From the NCBI GenBank assembly GCA_963846315.1, contig CAWJVM010000016.1, forward strand, positions 62,001 to 126,000: 64,000 nt of DNA. Direction: 5' to 3'. The notes below the pieces were generated by a model, which saw only the letters and a list, made by a program, of their open reading frames with translations, ran no database searches and was not told the DNA's origin. Of the stretch, positions 1 through 8,710 are shown piece after piece; within the stretch, counting starts at the first letter, position 1, and the number at the start of each line of letters is the position of its first letter. A program made the translations under genes and the position numbers. This DNA comes from RPQJ01 sp963846315. Lineage in GTDB: Bacteria; Pseudomonadota; Gammaproteobacteria; Steroidobacterales; Steroidobacteraceae.

Positions 1-678
1 AACGTGCTCGAAGAAAAGTGTCTCGGGATGCTGGCCCGCGGCACACCGCCGCGCATCGAGATCCTGCAGAAGCTCGACTTCGGCCGCTGTCGCCTGTCGC
101 TCGCCGTGCCGCACGAGTTTGTGTTCGAAGGGCTGCAGAGCGTCGCCGGCAAACGCATCGCCACGACTTATCCGCACGTGCTGGAGCGATACCTCCGCGC
201 GAACGGCATCACCGCAGAAATCGTCACGCTCTCCGGTGCCGTGGAGATTGCACCGCGCCTAGGTCGTGCCGACCTGATCTGCGATCTCGTCTCCACCGGA
301 TCGACCCTGACGGCGAATCACCTGCGCGAGGTGGCCGTCGTGCTCGAAAGCCAGGTCTGCCTGGTGCGCACGCCGGTCGCCCTGCCCGACATCAAGGCAG
401 ACTGGGTCCGCCGGCTGCTGGTCCGGGTCGACGGTGTGCAGCAGGTGCGTGAAAGCAAGTACATCATGCTGCACGCTCCGCGTTCGGCCCTGCCGCAGAT
501 CGCGAAGCTGCTGCCCGGCAGCGAGTCGCCGACCGTGATTCCGCTCGATGGTACGGGCGACAGGGTCGCAGTACACGCGGTCTGCCGCGAAACGGTGTTC
601 TGGGAAACCCTCGAAAGCCTGAAGGCCGCCGGCGCCAGCGCGGTGCTCGTGCTGCCGGTCGAGAAGATGCTCGCATGA
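1..678 (+). CDS. hisG: ATP phosphoribosyltransferase (partial, 5' end outside window)
   Basis: First enzyme of histidine synthesis: it condenses ATP with PRPP to phosphoribosyl-ATP in the cytoplasm. The reading frame is already open at base 1, and about 75 N-terminal residues lie upstream of the window. The visible part contains the PRPP-binding stretch ADLICDLVSTGSTL (about residues 90-103 of the visible part). The C-terminal ACT-like regulatory domain of the long, hexameric, histidine-inhibited HisG form is present and ends in VLVLPVEKML, which closely matches the enterobacterial C-terminus. The stop overlaps the hisD start (ATGA), so the two are translationally coupled. The GTG at base 4 is internal, not a real start. 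Confidence 0.95.
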   Translation, partial: NVLEEKCLGMLARGTPPRIEILQKLDFGRCRLSLAVPHEFVFEGLQSVAGKRIATTYPHVLERYLRANGITAEIVTLSGAVEIAPRLGRADLICDLVSTGSTLTANHLREVAVVLESQVCLVRTPVALPDIKADWVRRLLVRVDGVQQVRESKYIMLHAPRSALPQIAKLLPGSESPTVIPLDGTGDRVAVHAVCRETVFWETLESLKAAGASAVLVLPVEKMLA

Positions 679-2000
679 AGAGTCCGCTCGACATCCTCGA
701 TTGGAACACGCTCGACGAGGCGCGCCGCGCTGCCGTGCTGCGACGACCGTCCCAGCGCGACGCCGCCAGCCAGCTCGACCAGGTCCGCCGCATCGTCGAT
801 GACGTGCGCTCCCGCGGCGACGAGGCACTGCGCGAATACACGGCCAGGTTCGATGGCGTGCAGCTCGAGTCGTTCGTCGTGTCCGACGCTGAATTCGCTG
901 CTGCCGAATCCATGCTGACACCGGCGCAACGCACAGCACTGGAACGTGCCATTGAAACGGTCACCCGCTTCCACGAGCCGCAGGTACTTCCGCCGCTGCG
1001 CATCGAGACCGCGCCGGGTGTCGTCTGCGAGCGCATGACCGTGGCACTCGAGGCCGTCGGGTTGTACGTGCCTGCCGGAACCGCACCGCTGCCGTCCACC
1101 GCGCTCATGCTCGCCATACCGGCCAGGATCGCTGGCTGTCCGGTCCGCATCCTGTGCACCCCGCCCCGTCCCGACGGCGCGGCCGATCCCGCGGTGCTCG
1201 TGGCGGCGCGGCTGTGTGGCATCCGCAAGGTGTTCAAGGTGGGGGGCGCGCAGGCCGTCGCGGCGATGGCCTATGGCACGGCCTCGGTGCCCAAGGTCGT
1301 CAAGATCTTCGGGCCCGGCAATTCCTGGGTCACAACGGCAAAGCAACTGGTTGCGCAGGACGCCGACGGCGCGGCACTGGACATGCCCGCCGGCCCGTCG
1401 GAAGTCATGGTCATTGCCGACGAATCCGCACGACCTGCATTCGTCGCCGCCGACCTGCTGGCACAGGCGGAGCACAGCGTGGACGCGCAGGTCGTGCTAG
1501 TCACGATTTCGCGCAAGGTGGCCGAGGCCTGCGTGGCCGAGGTGGCCCGGCAGCTGGCTGCGTTGCCACGGCGAGATATCGCGAGCCGGGCGATCGCCGA
1601 AAGCCGCGTCATCATCGTGCCGACGCTGAAGGTCGCGATGGAGGTGGCGAACCGTTACGCCCCGGAGCACCTGATCCTGCAGGTGAGCGGTCCGCGCGAG
1701 TTGCTGCTGCAAGTGCGCAATGCCGGCTCCGTCTTCCTGGGTGCGTGGACGCCCGAAACGATGGGTGACTACTGCAGCGGCACCAACCACGTGCTGCCCA
1801 CGTACGGCCACGCCCGCGCCTACAGCGGGCTGAGCGTGCTGGACTTCGTCAAACGCATCACGGTGCAGGAACTGACTGCGGACGGCTTGCGCAACCTCGG
1901 CCCGACGGCCCGCACGCTGGCGCAGCTCGAGTCCCTTGACGCGCACGCCAATGCGGTCACGATGCGACTCGATGCCCTGGCGCAGGCAGGCCATTCATGA
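675..2000 (+). CDS. hisD: histidinol dehydrogenase
   Basis: Catalyses the last two oxidations of histidine synthesis, histidinol to histidinal to histidine, using NAD and zinc. The 441-residue length is normal for the family. Recognisable blocks are the GLYVPAGTAPLPST loop, VGGAQAVAAMAYGT, the IFGPGNSWVTTAKQ segment, DMPAGPSEVMVIAD and the C-terminal region with NHVLPTYGHARAYSGLSV, which holds conserved zinc-ligand histidines. It overlaps hisG and hisC by four bases each, so it is an inner gene of one operon. Nothing unusual is visible. Confidence 0.97.
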   Translation: MKSPLDILDWNTLDEARRAAVLRRPSQRDAASQLDQVRRIVDDVRSRGDEALREYTARFDGVQLESFVVSDAEFAAAESMLTPAQRTALERAIETVTRFHEPQVLPPLRIETAPGVVCERMTVALEAVGLYVPAGTAPLPSTALMLAIPARIAGCPVRILCTPPRPDGAADPAVLVAARLCGIRKVFKVGGAQAVAAMAYGTASVPKVVKIFGPGNSWVTTAKQLVAQDADGAALDMPAGPSEVMVIADESARPAFVAADLLAQAEHSVDAQVVLVTISRKVAEACVAEVARQLAALPRRDIASRAIAESRVIIVPTLKVAMEVANRYAPEHLILQVSGPRELLLQVRNAGSVFLGAWTPETMGDYCSGTNHVLPTYGHARAYSGLSVLDFVKRITVQELTADGLRNLGPTARTLAQLESLDAHANAVTMRLDALAQAGHS

Positions 2001-3055
2001 GCACTGCAATCCTGCGACTGGCGCGGCCCGACATCCTCGAACTGCAGCCATACCAGCACGCCGCCTGGGATCCCTCGCTCGAGCGCATGCACGCGAACGA
2101 AATGCCGTGGCGCGCGACGGGTGACAACTCGACGTCCGGCCTGAATCGGTATCCGGAGCCGCAACCCCAGGCGCTGGTCGAACGCATGTCGCAATTGTAT
2201 GGCGTGCCCGCAAGGCAGTTGCTGGTCGGACGTGGCAGCGACGAGGCCATCGACCTGCTCGTGCGTGCCTTCTGCCGCGCGGGACAGGACAACGTGGTGA
2301 TCACCCCACCCACGTTTGGCTTCTACAAAGTCGCGGCAAAGATTCAGGGCGCGGGTGTGCTCGAAGTCCCGCTGCAGCGCGACAGCTTCGCGCTCGACGC
2401 CGGAGCGGTCATCGCCGCCGGCCAGCGGGCAAAGATCGTGTTCCTCTGCTCGCCCAACAATCCGACCGGCAACCTGCTCGACGAAGCATCGATGGTGCGT
2501 GTGTGTGCGGCGCTGGCCGACCAGGCGCTGGTCGTGGTCGACGAAGCCTATGTCGAGTTCTGCGGCCGAACGAGTCTTGCCGGCCGGCTGGCGGAATTCC
2601 CGAACCTCGTCATTCTGCGCACGCTGTCGAAGGCCTATGCACTGGCCGGTGCGCGTCTCGGCACCGTGCTCGCAAGCGAGGAAATCATCGGGCTGCTGCG
2701 GCGGATCATCCCGCCTTATGCGATCCCGGCATCGACGGTCGATGATGTCCTGGCCTTGACCGAGGCGCCCCAGCGCGCGTCGTCAGCGGCACGCATCCGC
2801 ACGCTGCTCGACGAACGCAGTCGCATGCAGGAGCGCCTCGAGCGCTGCGCCAACGTCGCGCGGGTCTGGCCGTCCGCTGCCAATTTCCTGCTGCTCGAGT
2901 GTCTCGATGCCAAGCGGTTCTTCGCGGCAGGCAAGTCGGTCGGCCTGATCGTGCGTGATTTCTCGTCCTACCCCGGGCTGGCGAACTGCTTGCGCATTTC
3001 GATCGGCACGCCCGAGCAGAACCAGCGGCTGCTGGCCGCAGTGGAGCGGCCATGA
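1997..3055 (+). CDS. hisC: histidinol-phosphate aminotransferase
   Basis: PLP-dependent fold-type I aminotransferase that transfers the amino group of glutamate to imidazole-acetol phosphate. It is 352 residues long. Motifs seen: the N-terminal HANEMPW substrate loop with NRYPEPQ, LVGRGSDEAIDLL, CSPNNPTGNL, VVVDEAYVEF and the PLP-lysine segment LRTLSKAYALAGARLG. It overlaps hisD and hisB by four bases (ATGA junctions), as expected for a coupled operon. Confidence 0.96.
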   Translation: MSTAILRLARPDILELQPYQHAAWDPSLERMHANEMPWRATGDNSTSGLNRYPEPQPQALVERMSQLYGVPARQLLVGRGSDEAIDLLVRAFCRAGQDNVVITPPTFGFYKVAAKIQGAGVLEVPLQRDSFALDAGAVIAAGQRAKIVFLCSPNNPTGNLLDEASMVRVCAALADQALVVVDEAYVEFCGRTSLAGRLAEFPNLVILRTLSKAYALAGARLGTVLASEEIIGLLRRIIPPYAIPASTVDDVLALTEAPQRASSAARIRTLLDERSRMQERLERCANVARVWPSAANFLLLECLDAKRFFAAGKSVGLIVRDFSSYPGLANCLRISIGTPEQNQRLLAAVERP

Positions 3056-4128
3056 GCGGAGCGCGCGTCCTGTTCATCGATCGTGACGGCACGCTGGTGG
3101 AGGAGCCCGGTGACGAGCAGGTCGACAGCCTGGCAAAGATTCGCCTGCTGCCGGGAGTGATCCCGGCACTGCTCGAGCTCAAGCAAGCCGGCTACCGCTT
3201 CGTCCTCGTGAGCAACCAGGATGGACTCGGTACCGAAGCGTTTCCGGAGCCTGCGTTCCGCGAACCGCAGGATTTCATCCGCACCCTCTTCGCCTCGCAA
3301 GGCATCGATTTCGACGCGGAGTACTTCTGCCCGCATCGGCCGGCCGACGGCTGTGAATGCCGCAAGCCGCAAACCGGCCTGTTGACCGACTACCTGCGTG
3401 ACAACCCGATCGACCTGAACGACAGTTACGTGATCGGCGATCGCGAGACGGACCTGCAACTGGCGGCGAATCTCGGCATCCGGGGCCTGTGGGTTCATGC
3501 CGATGGCCGGGACGGCAACACCTGGGAGGCCATCTCCCGACGACTGCGCCGGCCAACCCGAGTCGCGACCGTCCTGCGCAAGACCCGGGAGACCGACATC
3601 CGGGTCCGCGTCAATCTCGATGACACCGGCCCCGTCGCCATCGCGACCGGCATCGGCTTCTACGATCACATGCTCGAGCAGGTCGCGCGTCACGGCGGCT
3701 TCGCGCTGGAGCTCACGTGCACGGGCGACCTGGAGATCGACGAGCACCATACAGTCGAGGATTGCGCCCTCGCGCTCGGCCAGGCTTTGCGTGAAGCGCT
3801 CGGCGACAAACGCGGCATCGCGCGCTTTGGCTTCGTGCTGCCCATGGACGAGTCGCAGGCGCAGGTGGCGATCGACCTGTCGGGCCGCGCGTATGCAGCC
3901 TTCGAAGGCAAGTTCGGTCGCGAGGTCGTGGGCGGCCTGCCCACCGAACTGGTGCCGCACTTCTTCCGCTCGCTGGCAGACAGCCTGTTGGCCGCAGTGC
4001 ACGTGAAAGTCTCGGGCGACAACACGCATCACATGATCGAGGCCTGCTTCAAGTGCACGGGTCGGGCGTTGCGCCAGGCAATACGGATCGAGGGCAATGA
4101 AACACCCAGCAGCAAGGGCGTTCTTTGA
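3052..4128 (+). CDS. hisB: bifunctional histidinol-phosphatase / imidazoleglycerol-phosphate dehydratase
   Basis: Two-domain enzyme typical of gammaproteobacteria. The N-terminal HAD phosphatase (about residues 1-165) has the nucleophile motif FIDRDGTL, the SNQDG motif and a zinc-binding CPHRPADGCECRKP loop; it dephosphorylates histidinol phosphate. The C-terminal dehydratase (about 170-358) has the manganese-binding histidine motifs GIGFYDHMLEQVARHGG, DEHHTVED and DNTHHMIEACFK. The fused form (358 residues) helps place the organism in Gammaproteobacteria. It overlaps hisC by four bases; hisH begins two bases after its stop. Confidence 0.96.
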   Translation: MSGARVLFIDRDGTLVEEPGDEQVDSLAKIRLLPGVIPALLELKQAGYRFVLVSNQDGLGTEAFPEPAFREPQDFIRTLFASQGIDFDAEYFCPHRPADGCECRKPQTGLLTDYLRDNPIDLNDSYVIGDRETDLQLAANLGIRGLWVHADGRDGNTWEAISRRLRRPTRVATVLRKTRETDIRVRVNLDDTGPVAIATGIGFYDHMLEQVARHGGFALELTCTGDLEIDEHHTVEDCALALGQALREALGDKRGIARFGFVLPMDESQAQVAIDLSGRAYAAFEGKFGREVVGGLPTELVPHFFRSLADSLLAAVHVKVSGDNTHHMIEACFKCTGRALRQAIRIEGNETPSSKGVL

Positions 4129-4129
4129 G

Positions 4130-4726
4130 ATGACCGACGTCGCGATCATCGCCAACGGCGGTGCCAACATTGCTTCGTTGCGCTTCGCGCTCGACCGGCT
4201 TGGCGTTTCGTCGCAGCTGACGACCGATGCCGCAGAGCTGCGTCGCGCACCCCGGGTCATCCTGCCCGGCGTCGGTGCCGCGGCCGATGCCATGGAACGG
4301 CTGCACGCACTGCGCCTGGCGGCTGTCATCCCGTCCTTGACCCAGCCGGTGCTCGGCATCTGTCTGGGCATGCAGTTGCTGTTTGCAGGCAGCGAGGAAG
4401 GCGATACGGCCTGCCTCGGCATTCTCCCGGCCCGGGTCACCCGGTTTCCCGATCGACAGGGCTTGCCGGTCCCGCACATGGGCTGGAACCAGGTCGTGCC
4501 GCAGGCGAACTCCCCGCTGATGCGTGGTCTGGACGCCGGGAGCTACGTCTATTTCGTGCACAGCTACGCGGCTCCCGTCGGCCCGTGGACCGAAGCAGTC
4601 ACCGACTACGGTGGCGGGTTCTCGGCCATCGTCCGCCATGAAAATTTTCACGGTGCGCAGTTCCATCCCGAGCGCTCGTCCCGTGCGGGACAACAAGTCC
4701 TCGCCAATTTCCTGGCGCTGTCCTGA
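4130..4726 (+). CDS. hisH: imidazole glycerol phosphate synthase, glutaminase subunit
   Basis: Class I glutamine amidotransferase subunit that releases ammonia and channels it to HisF. The start at ATG 4130 (MTDVAIIANGG) matches the family N-terminus; an upstream in-frame ATG at 4097 would lie inside hisB. The length of 198 residues is normal. The nucleophile elbow LGICLGMQLLF holds the catalytic Cys, and the His-x-Glu pair is in the C-terminal AQFHPERSS. It sits between hisB and hisA with one- to two-base gaps. Confidence 0.95.
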   Translation: MTDVAIIANGGANIASLRFALDRLGVSSQLTTDAAELRRAPRVILPGVGAAADAMERLHALRLAAVIPSLTQPVLGICLGMQLLFAGSEEGDTACLGILPARVTRFPDRQGLPVPHMGWNQVVPQANSPLMRGLDAGSYVYFVHSYAAPVGPWTEAVTDYGGGFSAIVRHENFHGAQFHPERSSRAGQQVLANFLALS

Positions 4727-4727
4727 C

Positions 4728-5471
4728 ATGCGACTCGTTCCCGCCATCGACCTGCGCGGTGGTCAGTGCGTGCGCCTGCTGCAGGGACGCTTCGACGCCG
4801 AAACCGTCTACGGCAACGACCCGCGCCTGATCCTGGAGCGCTACCGCGACTTCGGTGCCCGGTACGTGCACGTCGTCGACCTCGACGGCGCACGCGACGG
4901 CTCGCAGGGCAATCGCGCGGCAATCGCAGTTCTGGCGCAAGCCTTCCCGGCCACAGCCATACAAGTCGGCGGCGGTGTCCGTACACGGAAAGTTGCCGCC
5001 GAACTGCTCGACCTCGGCGTGCAACGCATCGTCGTCGGCAGCGTGGCGGTGACGCAACCTGCAGAGGTCCAGCGGTGGCTGCACGAGTTCGGTCCCGATC
5101 GCATCGTGCTGGCGTTCGACGTCCGCCTCGACGCGGGCGGCACGCCGCGCCTCACCACGCACGGTTGGGAATCACAGACCGAAGCGAGCCTGTGGGATGC
5201 CGTGGCGAGTTACCTGCCGCACGGTGTGCTGCACGTGCTGTGCACGGACGTCGCCCGCGACGGCGCACTCTCGGGACCGAATCTCGCGCTGTACGCCGAG
5301 GCGGCTCAGCGCTTTCCGACCATTCAGTGGCAGGCGTCAGGCGGCGTGAGCTGCGGTGCCGACCTGGTGGCACTTGCCGCCACGGGCGCCGCAGCCGTCA
5401 TCAGCGGTCGTGCACTGCTCGAGAATCGCATCCCGGCCGAGGAGCTCGCCCCATTCTTGCCAAGCGCATAA
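4728..5471 (+). CDS. hisA: ProFAR isomerase (phosphoribosylformimino-5-aminoimidazole carboxamide ribotide isomerase)
   Basis: TIM-barrel isomerase of histidine synthesis. The start at ATG 4728 gives the family N-terminus MRLVPAIDLRGGQCVRL with the catalytic Asp on the first strand; the frame is open further upstream but that part lies within hisH. It is 247 residues long. Phosphate-binding loops QVGGGVR and ASGGVS are visible, as is the second catalytic Asp in CTDVARDGAL. Its last 19 bases overlap hisF, because hisF starts at a non-standard codon inside the hisA 3' end. Confidence 0.95.
   Translation: MRLVPAIDLRGGQCVRLLQGRFDAETVYGNDPRLILERYRDFGARYVHVVDLDGARDGSQGNRAAIAVLAQAFPATAIQVGGGVRTRKVAAELLDLGVQRIVVGSVAVTQPAEVQRWLHEFGPDRIVLAFDVRLDAGGTPRLTTHGWESQTEASLWDAVASYLPHGVLHVLCTDVARDGALSGPNLALYAEAAQRFPTIQWQASGGVSCGADLVALAATGAAAVISGRALLENRIPAEELAPFLPSA
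5439..5444 (+). promoter_or_regulatory. Shine-Dalgarno of hisF deciding an AUU start
   Basis: GAGGAG lies eight bases upstream of the ATT at 5453. No ATG, GTG or TTG occurs in the hisF frame between here and the conserved N-terminus, so this ribosome site fixes the start on ATT. Confidence 0.65.
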
Positions 5472-6220
5472 TTCCCTGCCTCGACGTCCGCGATGGCCAG
5501 GTCGTGAAGGGCGTGCGCTTTCGCGATCATAAAGTCGTGGGCGAAATCCTCGAGCTTGCCGCCCGTTACTGTGCGGAGGGCGCCGACGAACTGGTCTTCT
5601 ACGACATCACGGCCAGTCCCGAGAGCCGTTCCGTGGACCGCAGCTGGATCACGCGGGTCGCACGGGTGCTCGACATCCCTTTCTGCGTGGCTGGCGGCAT
5701 CCGCACGGTCGCCGAGGCCGAGGACGTGCTCAATTCCGGCGCGGAAAAAATTTCGGTGAACTCCCCCGCCCTGGCCGACCCCGGGCTCGTGAATGCGCTG
5801 GCTCGACGCTTCGGTTCCCAGTGCGTGGTGGTCGGCATCGACAGCCAGACCGTGGGCGACGAATTCGAGGTCTATCAATTCACGGGCGATCCTGACCGCT
5901 CACGCAGCACACGGCGCGCCACGGTCGACTGGGTCCGTGAAGTGCAGGACCGCGGCGCGGGCGAAATCGTCCTCAATTGCATGGCGAGCGATGGCGTGCG
6001 CCAAGGGTATGACTTGCGCCAACTGCGAGCGGTGCGCAGTATCTGCCGGGTGCCGCTGATTGCCTCCGGGGGTGCCGGCACGATGGAGCATTTCGCCAGC
6101 GTCTTTGACGATGCCGGCGTCGATGGCGCGCTGGCAGCGAGCATTTTCCACGGCGGCACCATCGCCATCCCGGATTTGAAGACCTACCTGCGCGGACGGC
6201 GCGTGGAGATCCGGCCATGA
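5453..6220 (+). CDS. hisF: imidazole glycerol phosphate synthase, cyclase subunit (ATT start)
   Basis: TIM-barrel cyclase that makes imidazole-glycerol phosphate and AICAR with ammonia from HisH. The protein reads xLAKRIIPCLDVRDGQVVKG, the standard HisF N-terminus with catalytic Asp11 in CLDV; the second catalytic Asp is in NCMASDGVRQGYD. VAGGIRT and ASGGAGTMEHF are phosphate loops. It is 255 residues long. The codon where homologues have Met is ATT (5453-5455). It is preceded by GAGGAG at ideal spacing, and no canonical start is in frame nearby; the first downstream GTG would remove Asp11. I therefore call an AUU start, inside the 3' end of hisA. A sequencing error cannot be excluded. Confidence 0.93.
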   Translation: MLAKRIIPCLDVRDGQVVKGVRFRDHKVVGEILELAARYCAEGADELVFYDITASPESRSVDRSWITRVARVLDIPFCVAGGIRTVAEAEDVLNSGAEKISVNSPALADPGLVNALARRFGSQCVVVGIDSQTVGDEFEVYQFTGDPDRSRSTRRATVDWVREVQDRGAGEIVLNCMASDGVRQGYDLRQLRAVRSICRVPLIASGGAGTMEHFASVFDDAGVDGALAASIFHGGTIAIPDLKTYLRGRRVEIRP

Positions 6221-6858
6221 ACGACGTGAACCTGGCGCGACTCGACTGGGACAAGGGCGACGGCCTGCTGCCGGCCATCGTGCAGCACGCGGTCGATGGC
6301 CGCGTCCTGATGCTGGGTTACATGAACGAGGCGGCGCTGCGCCGCACGCTGACCGATGGACGTGTCACCTTTTTCAGCCGCAGCCGCAACCAGCTCTGGA
6401 CCAAGGGCGAAACGTCTGGCCACTTTCTGCACGTCGCGCACGTGAGCGCCGATTGCGACCGTGACTCGATCCTGATCCTGGCCCATCCCGACGGTCCCAC
6501 CTGTCACAACGGCACACCCACGTGTTTCGCCGAGTCGCGCGAGTCGCAGGTGTCGCGCATTGCATTCCTGTCGACGCTGCAGTCGACGATTGCGCAACGC
6601 ATCGCGGACAGTCCGGAAGGCAGCTATACGGCCCGGCTTTTTTCCAGCGGCATCGGCCGCATCGCGCAAAAAGTCGGAGAGGAAGGGGTGGAGACGGCGC
6701 TGGCCGCGGTGACACGCGACGATCCGGAACTCGTCGGTGAATGCGCAGACCTGCTGTATCACCTGCTGGTGCTGCTGAAATCGCGCAACCTCACGCTCGA
6801 GCAGGTCGTCGGCGAGCTCGCCTCACGGCATGGTGCCCGCGTCCCGGGCAGCCTGTAG
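6217..6858 (+). CDS. hisIE: bifunctional phosphoribosyl-AMP cyclohydrolase / phosphoribosyl-ATP pyrophosphatase
   Basis: Fused HisI-HisE enzyme for steps 2 and 3 of histidine synthesis. The N-terminal cyclohydrolase (about 1-110) has LMLGYMNEAAL, SRSRNQLWTKGETSGH and a metal-site region DCDRDSILILAHPDGPTCH. The C-terminal pyrophosphatase (about 120-205) has the MazG-like helix pair with KVGEEGVETALAA and ECADLLYHLLVLL. It is 213 residues long and overlaps hisF by four bases. It is the last gene of the operon and converges on the MFS gene with only eight bases between stops. Confidence 0.95.
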   Translation: MNDVNLARLDWDKGDGLLPAIVQHAVDGRVLMLGYMNEAALRRTLTDGRVTFFSRSRNQLWTKGETSGHFLHVAHVSADCDRDSILILAHPDGPTCHNGTPTCFAESRESQVSRIAFLSTLQSTIAQRIADSPEGSYTARLFSSGIGRIAQKVGEEGVETALAAVTRDDPELVGECADLLYHLLVLLKSRNLTLEQVVGELASRHGARVPGSL

Positions 6859-6866
6859 CCACGCTG

Positions 6867-8081
6867 CTACGCGGCACGTGTTATCGGGTCCCGCGCCAGC
6901 CAGGACATCCAGGATGCACCGATTGCGGTGACGATCGCCGCCGTCATGAATGCCGTGCTCGAACCGAAGTGCTCCCAGATCGTGCCGAAGATGACTGCAC
7001 CGGGCAGCACCAGCAGGCCACTCGCCAGGTGATACAGGCCATAGGCCGTGCCGCGTTCGTGTTCGGACGCGTGATCACCGATGACCGAACGCTCCGCAGG
7101 CTCCGTCACGGCCAGGGTGGCGGCATACGCAATGAACAGCAGCCACACTTGCCAGGCCGGCGGTGCGGGCAATGCCGCCAGCAGCAGCAATACGAACACA
7201 CGCAGGGCCCAGCCGCCGAGCAGGACCGGAATGCGGCCGAGTCGATCCGAGACGATTCCCGCCGGCATCGCGATCGCCATCTTGGCGAAACTCGCGGCCG
7301 CCCACACCAGCGGCACCCAGTGCACCGCGAGTCCGGCGCTGGTGGCCCACAGCACGACGAAAGCCTCCGGCACGCTGGCGAGCGCGAGCCAGCCCGCCGC
7401 GATGATCATCGCGCGCAACCGGCCATGCAGCGAACGCCAGGAAAAGGACGCACGCGGCAGCGCAATGAACGGCCTGCCATGCGGCAGGCCAAATGCGAGC
7501 AGTGCGAGCACGAGCAGTCCGGGCACGACCGACGCGAGGAACACGTGCTTGAGTTCGACCTGCATCGACAGCAGGGCGAAGGCGATCAAAGGGCCGATGA
7601 CGGCACCCGCGTGATCCATCGAGCGGTGAAAACCGAAGGCGCGGCCTCGGTCCGACGCGTGCGTGGCTCCAGCAATCAGCGCATCCCTGGGCGCGGTCCG
7701 CAACCCCTTGCCGACACGATCGAGAAACCGCAGCAGCAACACCGAACCCCAGGCCGCGGCCAGCCCGATCAGGGGGCGTGTCGCATTGGACAGGCCGTAT
7801 CCCGCGAGCACCAGCGATTTCGGATCCACGCCGCGATCCGCGAGTCGGCCGGCGACGAGCTTCAGTACGCTCGAGGTGGCTTCAGCGAGGCCCTCGATCA
7901 GCCCGACGATCGCCGGTCCCGCACCCAGCGTTGCCGTCAGGAAGATCGGCAACAACGGTGTAATCATTTCACTCGCGGCATCGTTCAGCAGCGAAACGAG
8001 CCCCAGGACGACCACTGTGCGCGGCAACGCACGCGAGATGGATGCGCCATTGGCTGCAGGTCGACTGCTTTCATTGGGCAT
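6867..8081 (-). CDS. major facilitator superfamily transporter
   Basis: 404 residues with about twelve hydrophobic segments, so an inner-membrane MFS carrier. The signature loop between TM2 and TM3 reads GRLADRGVDPKSL, and a second, weaker copy is DRLGRIPVLLGG at mid-protein, as expected from the duplicated 6+6 fold. The N-terminus begins with a short polar stretch and then SRALPRTVVVLGLVSLLNDAASEMI, resembling the NarK/permease-like group often annotated only as MFS transporter. The substrate is not predictable. It is a stand-alone gene, convergent with the his operon. Confidence 0.85.
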   Translation of the reverse strand: MPNESSRPAANGASISRALPRTVVVLGLVSLLNDAASEMITPLLPIFLTATLGAGPAIVGLIEGLAEATSSVLKLVAGRLADRGVDPKSLVLAGYGLSNATRPLIGLAAAWGSVLLLRFLDRVGKGLRTAPRDALIAGATHASDRGRAFGFHRSMDHAGAVIGPLIAFALLSMQVELKHVFLASVVPGLLVLALLAFGLPHGRPFIALPRASFSWRSLHGRLRAMIIAAGWLALASVPEAFVVLWATSAGLAVHWVPLVWAAASFAKMAIAMPAGIVSDRLGRIPVLLGGWALRVFVLLLLAALPAPPAWQVWLLFIAYAATLAVTEPAERSVIGDHASEHERGTAYGLYHLASGLLVLPGAVIFGTIWEHFGSSTAFMTAAIVTAIGASWMSWLARDPITRAA

Positions 8082-8206
8082 TTGGCTTCCCGGCTGAATA
8101 ATCCCTACAGCGCGTGCAACACGCTGGACGTTAGACTCGTGTCATGCGCGGAACCGCAGTAGGCTCCGTTCCGACATCTCACCCACGACGACCATAAGGA
8201 CATGCC

Positions 8207-8626
8207 ATGAGTCTGTTTGGAACAATGCTCGAAAAGCTCGGCCTGAAGAAGAAAGCCGCTCCACCGCCCCCTCCACCACCGCCGATGCCGACACAGGCAG
8301 CACCCGCGCCCGCTGCAGTTGCGCCTGCACCCCCGCCCCCGCCGCCGAAGCCCGAACCCATGGCCATGGTGGACGTGGTCTCGATGCTCGAAGGCTGGGC
8401 CGCCCAGACGCCGCAGAAGTTGAACTGGCGCACGTCCATCGTCGACCTGATGAAACTGCTCGGGATGGAAAGCAGCCTCACGGAGCGCAAGGAACTCGCG
8501 ACAGAACTCGGCTGCCCGGCCGAGTACATGCACGACTCAGCCAGGATGAACGTCTGGCTGCACAAGGAAGTCCTGCGCCAGATCGCCGAAAACGGCGGCA
8601 ACGTGCCGGCAGAACTGTACGACTGA
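8207..8626 (+). CDS. DUF3597 domain protein with proline-rich linker
   Basis: 139 residues. An N-terminal segment MSLFGTMLEKLGLKKKA is followed by a low-complexity Pro/Ala linker (about residues 20-50, two runs of seven to eight prolines). A C-terminal helical domain (about 55-139) includes VDVVSMLEGWAAQTPQKLNW, SIVDLMKLLGMESSLTERKE and WLHKEVLRQIAENGG. This is the layout of DUF3597 proteins, whose function is unknown. It is monocistronic and followed by a strong palindrome. No membrane segment or signal peptide is seen. Confidence 0.8.
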   Translation: MSLFGTMLEKLGLKKKAAPPPPPPPPMPTQAAPAPAAVAPAPPPPPPKPEPMAMVDVVSMLEGWAAQTPQKLNWRTSIVDLMKLLGMESSLTERKELATELGCPAEYMHDSARMNVWLHKEVLRQIAENGGNVPAELYD

Positions 8627-8664
8627 CCTGCACGCGCTCTCCCACAAAGCCTGGGATCGACTCA

Positions 8665-8700
8665 CCCTCCCTCTCCCACGATTCGCGGGAGAGGGTTGGG
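8665..8700. terminator. palindrome between convergent genes (likely bidirectional terminator or REP-like hairpin)
   Basis: CCCTCTCCC (8669-8677) and GGGAGAGGG (8687-8695) form a nine-base stem around a nine-base loop in the 84-base gap between two convergent genes. There is no clear T-run, so it may act as a REP-like structure rather than a classical terminator. Confidence 0.5.
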
Positions 8701-8710
8701 ATGCGGGCTA

